64,000 nt of DNA from Mycoplasma imitans ATCC 51306 (GTDB taxonomy: Bacteria > Bacillota_I > Bacilli_A > Mycoplasmatales > Mycoplasmoidaceae). The notes below the pieces were generated by a model. That model was not told the origin of the DNA and did not search any database. It saw only the letters and a list, made by a program, of their open reading frames with translations. Location: contig NZ_KI912417.1 in the NCBI RefSeq assembly GCF_000518305.1, positions 37,986-101,985 of the forward strand, read 5' to 3'. Numbering within the stretch: the stretch's first letter is position 1; every line of letters starts with the position of its first letter. Both the position numbers and the translations under genes were made by a program. Positions 54,061 to 64,000 of the stretch are shown here, piece after piece.

Positions 54061-56756
54061 AAATTAATAAAGTTTGTTTTTAATTGATCAATATCTTTGT
54101 CCGTGCTAAAACCACCCTGAGCAAAGTTTGGTTTGCCACCACCTTTAGCGCCAAAGGTTTTATTAACTTTATCAATTATCACCTTAGCACTTAACTTATC
54201 TGTTGGGTTCTTCATTCCGATTAGATAGCTAATCTTGTTATCAACTTTGTTGATGAAAAAGAAAAGATGATCTTGCTTTTCATTAACTAATTCGGTATGT
54301 GCCATTGCTAGCGCTTTGTGTTCTTCTTTATCAAAGAACAATAGCACAATTTTGTGATCTAGATTTTCTAGAGCTAACTTTTTAATCTCACTAGCGCGAT
54401 CTTTAGTTTTTTTCTTATCTAACTCTAGTTTAATTGCTTTGTATTCTTCTTTTAATTGTTCAAAAGCCCTTAATGTTTTTCTTAAATCTTTAACTGAAGT
54501 TGGCAAACTAAACGAATGTAACTTCTTACTGAAATCTAAGTAAGAAGTAAGATCATAATTACCTAGTTCATTAAACATTAACTCTTTTTCTTTTTTAATC
54601 TCTTCTTGTTTATCAACTAAATAATTAAAGATCGTTTCATATGAACTGATAATCTCAATTCTTCATCGTCCAGCACCTAATGAGTAAAGATCAGTTATAA
54701 AACATTCTTCAATCTCTTTGGTGTTATCAACATGTGTGCCACCACATAATTCAACACTGTAATCGCCAATCTTAATTACGCGCAATAATTCGTGCTTTTT
54801 ATACTCTTCTTCAAAGTAGGCAATCGCGTTCATCTTTTGACTAGTTTCATAGTCTACGTGATGAACTGTAACTGGAATCTTATCAGCAATCACCTTACGC
54901 ATTTTTGTTTCTAGGTTTTCTAGATCTTCATATGTTAACTTTGTTGGGTAATTAAAATCCAAAGTCGCTTTAGCTGCTGATTTGAATGCACCAGATTGTT
55001 TAATTGTTTCGCTAATTGTATTCTTAAGTGTTGCATGCAATATATGTTCTAGTGAATGGTTTTTTCTTACTAGTCTTCTTCAGTTTTCATCATGCATTAA
55101 TTCAACTTTTTCATCAAGTCAAAAACTTGCTTTTTTAAAGTGATGTAAATGTTGTTTATTTGGTGCTTTAATCACGTTGTCAAAATGAACAACAAGATTA
55201 CCTTTTTTAAGACAGTAGCCCTCATCAAATCTTTGCCCACCAGAAGTCGCATAAATTGGCGTGTGTTCAAATACCGCTCAACCTGAACCAACCTCAATTT
55301 GATCTACAGGGTTAAACTTATCATCAAAGATTGCTACAACCTTTGTTTTAATGTTATTTTTATCGTATGAAAACTTAGATGGTGCTTCGAACTTAAGTAG
55401 GTTCTCATTTTGTTTTTTCATACCTACTTCATTATTGTTTGCTTTTGATACTTGCTGATGTTTTTTAAACAACTCTTCAAAACCATCAAGGTCTAAATTA
55501 ATCTTGGATTCTGCTGATAATTCCTTAATTAAATCTAAGGGGAAACCATAGGTTTCAACTAGTTTAAAGATCGTTTCAGCTGTAATATTATTAGTTTTTT
55601 TGGCTTCATTGAAGATATCAAAACCATAGTCTAATGTTTTTGAGAAGTTGTTTGCTTCATTAGAAATTGCTTGAATAATAATTTCTTTATTAGGAATTAA
55701 ATGATTAAAGAAGTCGCCATAGAGATCAATGATTACGTTGATAGCATCAACTAAATATTCTGGTTTGGCATTTAGTTTTTTTGCATAAACAAACGCTCTA
55801 CGCAGAAGTTTTCTTATAATGTAATCACGATCCTTAGCACCTGGTAAAACTCCATCAGCAATCGCAAATACACCACACTTTAAGTGGTCAGCAATTACTC
55901 TAAAAGCTCTTAGAACATCTTGCTTATCTTGTTCATTACTAAAGTAATCATCAACAAGATATTTGTGTTTGGTGTGTTTTTCAACTGATTGGATAATAGG
56001 TAAATACAGATCAGTATCATAGTTAGTTGGTACATCTTGTAACACACAGACGAAACGTTCTAAGCTAGCACCAGTATCAATGTTTTTTCTTAATAGTTCG
56101 GTGTAGTTATTACTACCATCATTGTTAAATTGTGAGAAAACGATATTTCATATTTCAATGTAACGATCGTTTTCAATATCCTCAAAAAAAAGTTTTTCTC
56201 CTAATTTTTTAGGATCATATTTTTCACCGCGGTCATAATAAATTTCCGTACAAGGACCACACGGTCCAGAGCCTAGATCTCAGAAATTACGTTTCTTATC
56301 ACATCTAATGATGTGTTTAGGATCCACACCTTGCTCAAGTCAATAGTTATAAGCATCATTATCATCTTCATAAACTGTGATGTATAGCTTATCTTTATTT
56401 AATCCATATCATTTGGTTAATAATTCATAAGCAAATTCAATTGCTTCTTTTTTGAAGTAATCACCAATCGAGAAGTTACCTAACATTTCAAAAACAGTGT
56501 GGTGTCTTGAAGTTACACCTACGTTTTCAATATCGTTAGCTCTTATACATCTTTGTGAGTTAGCCAATTTTGGGTTGGTCGGATTTTCTTCACCAGAAAA
56601 GTATTTTTTTAATGTTGCTACACCCGCATTTATCCATAATAAACTTGGGTCATTGATGGGTACTAATGATTTTGATTCAACAATTTCATGATTTTTAGAC
56701 TTAAAGAAATCTAATCAGATTTTTCTTATTTGAGAACCACTTAAGCGTTTATTCAT
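54042..56756 (-). CDS. alaS: Alanine-tRNA ligase
   Basis: A 904-residue class II synthetase. Aminoacylation core with [33 protein letters not shown]; an editing domain with the metal site HSLEH and CGGTHVDNT; and a C-terminal C-Ala domain ending [17 protein letters not shown] Trp codons occur at several places. First gene of an operon alaS-ruvX-trmR-trhP1-trhP2. Confidence 0.96.
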
Positions 56757-56927
56757 AATATATAAAATATAGTTTTTTAGATATAAAACTAATCGCTTAA
56801 TTTCAAATTATTCAAATAATCATAAACAATAACTTTATTAATCGATCATCTTAGATTAATTATGCCAACAATTAATTAATATAAAATATAGCGCTAGCTT
56901 GAGCTACATTGGTTGTATGTTTCTAGT

Positions 56928-57245
56928 GACGAACTAAACGTTGTGTAATCTGAATTTTAAACTCCTTAATTTCTCTTAAGCAAGTTTAAAAGTAAACCCA
57001 TTAACTCTTCATCTATTCTATACTAACGCGTTCAACATCAGCTAGAGTCTGTGTAACTAGTTTAGCAAAAACACTAGAAAAGTTTACTTGTGTCACCAAT
57101 TACTTAACAAATTTCCAATTAATTTTTGGATTTATTTCATTTTGTTGTTTTTTTCAACTCATTCCTGTTTATCTTATATGTAAAATTGTTTTAACGATTA
57201 TTTTTGGGTTATAAACCATATTACACAAAAATCGATTAGACACCC
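56928..57245 (-). mobile_element. Decayed IS256/Mutator-type element
   Basis: On the minus strand, about 56955-57025 encodes YRIDEELMGLLLNLLKRN followed by a stop, which aligns with the C-terminus of the transposase at 63760. The ends carry similar inverted sequences: TTGTGTAATCTG at 56941-56952 and its inverse TTACACAA with GATTAGACACCC at 57220-57245. Most of the transposase is missing, so only a roughly 320-bp internally deleted remnant is left. 56757-56927 should hold the alaS promoter; I saw no clear box. Confidence 0.65.
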
Positions 57246-57255
57246 TGAATAGATA

Positions 57256-57292
57256 CAAAAAACAATAATTCTTTTTAAGAATTATTGTTCAA
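57256..57292 (-). terminator. Terminator of the 57314 membrane protein gene
   Basis: ACAATAATTCTT pairs with AAGAATTATTGT; on the minus strand six T follow. Confidence 0.85.
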
Positions 57293-57313
57293 TTAGTTGA
57301 TTAAAAATATTTT

Positions 57314-58789
57314 TTAATAAAGCAATCGGCAACTATTGATATTCTTGCTTTTTATTTTTGCATTAACAACGTTGTATTTAACAAAAAATAATGAAGCAAA
57401 CGGGACGTACATTAAGATTCTGGTTCTTCTAGAAAACACTCCACCCTTAGCATATGCTAAGAATCAACTTAAGTATGTAAGCACAAATACTAAACTACTA
57501 GTAATAATTAAATCTTGACTTCCATAAAGTAAACCAGCATAATTACTATCAATCTCCCCTATTACTTTGTCCTGAACCGCTAAAGGATAAAAATCATCAT
57601 AAGTAGCAGCAACATAAAAGTAGAATATCAATGTGCAGAATAATGATTGAATTATATCTATAGCTAATAAGGTTAAAGATAATCTAGTTTTATTTTTTCT
57701 AACTATAGCACCAAAAGTATAAGGATTTTTATCTAAGATAATTCCTAAGCTCATTACTACAAATGTGATAATGAAGAATGCCCTTAATGCGGTTGAGAAA
57801 TCAGTCATTAACCTCAATTCTGATACATTAAATTGTCTGTTTCAACGATTAAAATCAAATACATAAGCATTATTTACATCTACTGATGGTTTTAGTTTAA
57901 AACCAATTCCATACATAAATGTTATTGTAATTGCATAAATAACAAATCCTAAGACACTAGCTAGATAGAATAACGATAAATAAAGGGTCGTTTTAGTTAG
58001 TTTGATCTTAAATACTATTTGATTTGATGCTAGGATTTGATATGACTTTAAACCTGTTTTATCTGTTTCCGATAAAACATTTTCTTCTAGATTATTAGAT
58101 GATTTGAAATAAGAAATTAACCCAGCAAAGGGAATTAGTGAAAATAATCTTTGATTTTGTTTGAAAAGACTTAACTTAACATAAGCTAAAAAGAAACTTA
58201 AATATAAAGTTAGATAAATAATGTTCCAGAATGCAAACGAATCCTTGTTATAGAAATACGGAAGGATTGATGCATAATTTAGAATTGATACTTTTAGATC
58301 AGCAAAAAAGTTATTCTTGATATGAACAAAAGATAAAAATCCTGAATAAACTGTGTTGTTGGCAAAATCAACAGTTGATGTTTGAGTTTGATAAATTTGA
58401 TCAACTGACTCATTTATTGGGTAAAAGTAAGTAATTAAAATTATGATAAAAAAAGCTCAAATAATTAATTGAATGATTTCAACAAATGAAATTATGATTT
58501 TCAATCGATTTGGATTATTAATTAACTTGCTGCTAAATTGATAACTTTCTTTACCTGTTAGTAAGATTACCAAACCTACAACAGCAAAAATAACAAAGAA
58601 AATCAGCGGTAAAATCAATGAAATATTAAATTTCATTTGATCATATATTAGAAAGTAAAATCCTTGCTTAGAAAGTGCATAAGTCATCAAAGAGACGATT
58701 CCTACACTAGCGAATATTACGGTTCCTAAAAATACTAGGAATAATGCTAATTGTCTCCTGGTGATATTGATAATTTTTGTGAATTTCAT
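57314..58789 (-). CDS. Polytopic membrane protein (intact paralogue)
   Basis: A 491-residue protein with about nine or ten hydrophobic segments, starting MKFTKIINITRRQLALFLVF. It reads through several TGA as Trp without stops. No transporter or enzyme motif is evident. The paralogue at 16742-18199 is broken, while this copy is intact with its own terminator. Belongs to a species-specific family. A possible -35 TTGACA is at 58958-58963; otherwise 58790-59144 has no feature. Confidence 0.8.
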
Positions 58790-59144
58790 TTATATCCCTA
58801 CTTAAATGTATAAATCAAACTAATGCAAAGGCTTTTTTTTTAGTTGTTAAAAAGAATAAAGTTTCATAAATCAGAACTTATAGAAAAATTATTAAAGTTA
58901 TAATCATCAACTAAATAAATATCCTTCTAGGATTGATTTATTAAAAAAAAGGCATTTTGTCAATTATTTAATAAGGTCTATATCTTCTTTCTAAATCACA
59001 AAACTCCATGACATAAAGCAAAACAGCTCTTAGAGATCTTTATTACAGATAAAATCAATTTGTAATTTTTACTAAAATAAATTCGTTTTTTTATCTATAA
59101 ATTTAAAGTTACTTTTTTAAAATTATTAATAAACAAGCGCAAAA

Positions 59145-60461
59145 ATGAAATATTTTGAAAAATATAAGAAGAAGTTAGTTAATCAAAATCAAGCGGCATC
59201 ATTAATCAAAAATAACTCAGAAATTTGGTTCGATTACATTCAACCAAAATCGATATTAAAAGGTATTAAAAAATCTTTAGAAAATAACAAGTATTCTAAG
59301 CTAGATTTCTATTATTACGCTTCTACAACTGATTGCGAAGAAACAATCTTTTTAGATGAATTTAATCCAATCGTCAGAAGGCATTGTTTTTTCTTTAGAG
59401 CTCCTGAAAGAAATGCAATTAACAAGTGCCAAGAAGGATTAATTCCAAATAACATCGAATATTACCCGTTTCATTTTTCGCAATCAACAGAATTGTTGAA
59501 TAATTTTAATATCGATACAGTTATCCTATTAACTACTGACATGGATGAAGAAGGTTATTTTAATTTAGGTTTATCAACTTGTTTTGATCTAGAGTTAATT
59601 AAAAAAGCTAAGCAAATCATTATTGAAGCTAATAAGAATATGCCTCACATTGTTGGTGCTAAACATAAACTTCATATTAGTGAAGTAACAGCTATTATCG
59701 AATCTGACTATAAATTAACTCAAGCTATTAATATCCAACCATCTAAAGAACAATTAGCAATTGCTGATTATGTTGCTTCATTAATTGATGATCGTTCTAC
59801 TATTCAATTAGGGATCGGTGCGATCCCTAATATGGTTTGTAAAAAACTTACGACTAAAAAAGATTTAGGAATTCACACCGAAATTCTAGGTACAGGGATG
59901 ATTGAATTAATCAAACAAGGTGTGGTCACCAACAAATACAAGAATATCGATAAAGGTGTATCAACTTTTGTATTCGCTGTTGGTAATCATGAAATGTATC
60001 AATATCTAGATCATAATGAAGAGTTTAAAATTGCTAGGTTTGATTATGTCAACAATCCAATAAATATTGCTAAAATTGATAATTTTGTTGCAGTTAACTC
60101 AGCAATTGAAATTGATCTATTTGGCAATGTTAATGCTGAACAAATTGATCATCAACAATACTCAGCAACAGGTGGTCAAGCTGATTTTATTAGAGGTGCT
60201 AGTTATTCTAGAAATGGTAAAATCATTATCGCTATCAAATCAACAACTAGTGATTACCAAACTTCTAAAATTGTCACTAAACTTAAAGGAGTCACAACCA
60301 CTTTAAGAAATGATCTAGATTATATAGTTACTGAATATGGAATTATTAATCTTAAGGCTAAATCGATTAAACAGCGTACAAAATTGTTAATTAGTATCGC
60401 TCATCCAAAATTTAGAAGTTATCTAACTAGAGTAGCTAAAACAAAAAAGCTTATCGATTAA
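59145..60461 (+). CDS. Acetyl-CoA hydrolase/transferase family protein
   Basis: A 438-residue CoA-transferase (4-hydroxybutyrate CoA-transferase/acetyl-CoA hydrolase type). It has IQLGIGAIPNMVC in the CoA site and the catalytic Glu in VNSAIEIDLFGNVNAE, followed by ATGGQADFIRGA. It moves CoA between acyl groups, probably making acetate and acyl-CoA. Only one start is reasonable. No in-frame TGA. The only plus-strand gene in this part; it ends against the ribF-mnmA gene. Confidence 0.9.
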   Translation: MKYFEKYKKKLVNQNQAASLIKNNSEIWFDYIQPKSILKGIKKSLENNKYSKLDFYYYASTTDCEETIFLDEFNPIVRRHCFFFRAPERNAINKCQEGLIPNNIEYYPFHFSQSTELLNNFNIDTVILLTTDMDEEGYFNLGLSTCFDLELIKKAKQIIIEANKNMPHIVGAKHKLHISEVTAIIESDYKLTQAINIQPSKEQLAIADYVASLIDDRSTIQLGIGAIPNMVCKKLTTKKDLGIHTEILGTGMIELIKQGVVTNKYKNIDKGVSTFVFAVGNHEMYQYLDHNEEFKIARFDYVNNPINIAKIDNFVAVNSAIEIDLFGNVNAEQIDHQQYSATGGQADFIRGASYSRNGKIIIAIKSTTSDYQTSKIVTKLKGVTTTLRNDLDYIVTEYGIINLKAKSIKQRTKLLISIAHPKFRSYLTRVAKTKKLID

Positions 60462-60472
60462 AAATCGATAAG

Positions 60473-60474
<2 letters not shown>
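60443..60474 (-). terminator. Terminator of ribF-mnmA, inside the CoA-transferase end
   Basis: AGCTTATCGATT/AATCGATAAGCT (about 60448-60474), followed on the minus strand by six T. The CoA-transferase stop codon lies in the loop region and the plus strand has no comparable T run. Confidence 0.8.
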
Positions 60475-63062
<2,588 letters not shown>

Positions 63063-63064
63063 TG

Positions 63065-63496
63065 TTATTGAAAGTTTCTAATCAGGTTGTAACTGTCTAA
63101 ATTAGAATAACCAACAATTAACATTACACATGTAATAAACATTAATAAGATCCCAACAAGGATTGTAGCTCAGATAATCATGTGTAAAGTAAATGAGCGA
63201 TAGATCTGGTTAATTCCTGAGAAGAATGCCGCAATAAAGTAAAGATAAGGTAAGAAGAAGATGGCAAAATAAATAATTGCCATAATTCTCATCGCCTCAT
63301 TTAAATGCTTAGCATTATTAACAGCAGGGTAAAGATTGCCTGATAAGTTAATGAATCTTTCCATGATTCCTAGAATGATGGCGAAGAAAATGACTAACAC
63401 TGCTGTGATACCAGAGATGATGTATCATTTTTGTCTCATTAACTTATCATTGTTAAGGTGTAGCTTATAACTTTTAAAAATATTTTGTTTTTGCAT
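63065..63496 (-). CDS. Three-span membrane protein
   Basis: A 143-residue protein with hydrophobic segments at about residues 27-47, 72-92 and 105-130, no signal peptide and no recognised family. It lies 2 bp upstream of truB, so probably in the same operon. 63497-63715 shows no gene. Confidence 0.7.
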
Positions 63497-63715
63497 AATT
63501 TTTAATAAATTTTAAAAAATTATTTAAATCCGATTTGATTTTAAAAATTAGTTTAATCCTAATTGCTTGATAATCTGGTATTTGAATATTTATAAAATCT
63601 TCTTAAAGTTTATAATATTGAATTAAAAACTTCACATTATTTTAGATCGCATAAATTTAGTTATATAGAAATTTATCCTATAAATTAAATATAGTTTTCA
63701 TAAAAATACATCAGA

Positions 63716-63742
63716 GGGAACGAAGCTAATTTTGTGTAATCT
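63716..63742 (-). mobile_element. Probable IS terminal inverted repeat
   Basis: GGGAACGAAGCTAATTTTGTGTAATCTG resembles the end at 56928-56952 and the inverse of 57220-57245; it lies just beyond the transposase stop, as expected for an IS end starting with GGG. Confidence 0.55.
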
Positions 63743-63759
63743 GGATTTTTTTCGAACTT

Positions 63760-64000
63760 TTAGTTTTTCTTAATTAAGTTCGGAAATACATCCATTAACT
63801 CTTCATATATTCTATATCAATTTCTCAGTCTATTACTTTTCTGATTTAGTTTTTTGTACCTTGGGTTGTAACCAAAATGTACATAAAGGTCTAATAACAG
63901 TTGGTTTATGTTATTAAAAGACTTTTTAGCAGCTAGGAAACTACCAATTACTGAATTATAGTTTTCAACTATGTTGCTGGTATAAACTAATGTCCGTAAA
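63760..64000 (-). CDS. IS256/Mutator-type transposase, C-terminus (partial)
   Basis: About 80 C-terminal residues, continuing past the window edge. RTLVYTSNIVENYNSVIG matches the conserved (R)T-x-Y-T-N-x-(I/V)E-x-x-N region around the last catalytic Glu of IS256-family DDE transposases. TAA at 63760-63762. One Trp is TGA. The part seen is open; whether the whole gene is intact cannot be told. Confidence 0.8.

Noticed and set aside
57181..57245. Further transposase homology (a YNP-like stretch) upstream of the remnant
   Set aside because: The match to GYNPRYKK is only a few residues and runs into stops; kept only as part of the decayed element.

Overview
The window comes from an AT-rich mycoplasma, very probably Mycoplasma gallisepticum or a close relative in the M. 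pneumoniae cluster. UGA is read as tryptophan throughout: many genes (thrS, smc, metG, alaS, ptsG and others) are cut by in-frame TGA at positions where the family has Trp. There is a PvpA-type surface protein, a P1/GapA-type adhesin N-terminus, an HMW-like cytadherence protein, and several gene orders that I recall from M. pneumoniae and M. genitalium. Coordinates below use genetic code 4, which moves some ends: the HMW-like protein gains a C-terminal Trp, PrmC gains residues at both ends, and RibF-MnmA is one chain.

Layout. 1-5555 (minus) is a cytadherence and surface region: the start of a P1-family adhesin, pvpA, a choline-kinase-like gene and a 1135-residue Gln-rich HMW-like protein. 5682-15573 (minus) is housekeeping: HAD-like protein, thrS, an SSB-like protein, a trigger-factor-like protein, ylxM-ftsY-smc (co-translational targeting and chromosome condensation), hemW and miaA. 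15653-19060 is accessory and decayed: a lipoprotein, a broken polytopic membrane protein gene and further gene debris. 19112-20179 is a nine-tRNA cluster that also holds a 51-nt tRNA-like minihelix. 20227-25289 holds a DJ-1-like gene, then cmk-der and metG. 25424-28853 encodes an unusually long MATE transporter and a lipoprotein. dnaJ (29216) lies behind a CIRCE operator.

30680-37781 carries rplJ-rplL-rpmF, small membrane proteins, an HU protein convergent with recU, rpiB, and rpmE-prfA-prmC-tsaC (release factor, its methylase and the t6A enzyme). 37857-42105 holds gapN and the glucose PTS permease ptsG. 42966-43551 is a six-tRNA cluster behind a hairpin-rich spacer. 43586-56756 holds yebC, a surface protein, a YhcH-family sugar protein, a two-nuclease-domain protein, fmt, rpsT, the tRNA wobble-uridine module trhP1/trhP2/trmR, ruvX and alaS. 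56757-64000 has a decayed insertion sequence, the intact paralogue of the broken membrane protein, a CoA-transferase, a ribF-mnmA fusion, truB and the 3' end of an IS256/Mutator-type transposase running off the window.

Most genes lie on the minus strand in tightly packed operons, often joined by TAATG stop/start overlaps. The strongest points for follow-up are the in-frame RibF-MnmA fusion with an A9 run at its junction, the armless tRNA-like element abutting tRNA-Cys, the two-nuclease-domain protein, and the mo5U-type tRNA module in an organism expected to lack prephenate. I saw no CRISPR array, rRNA, prophage or replication origin.
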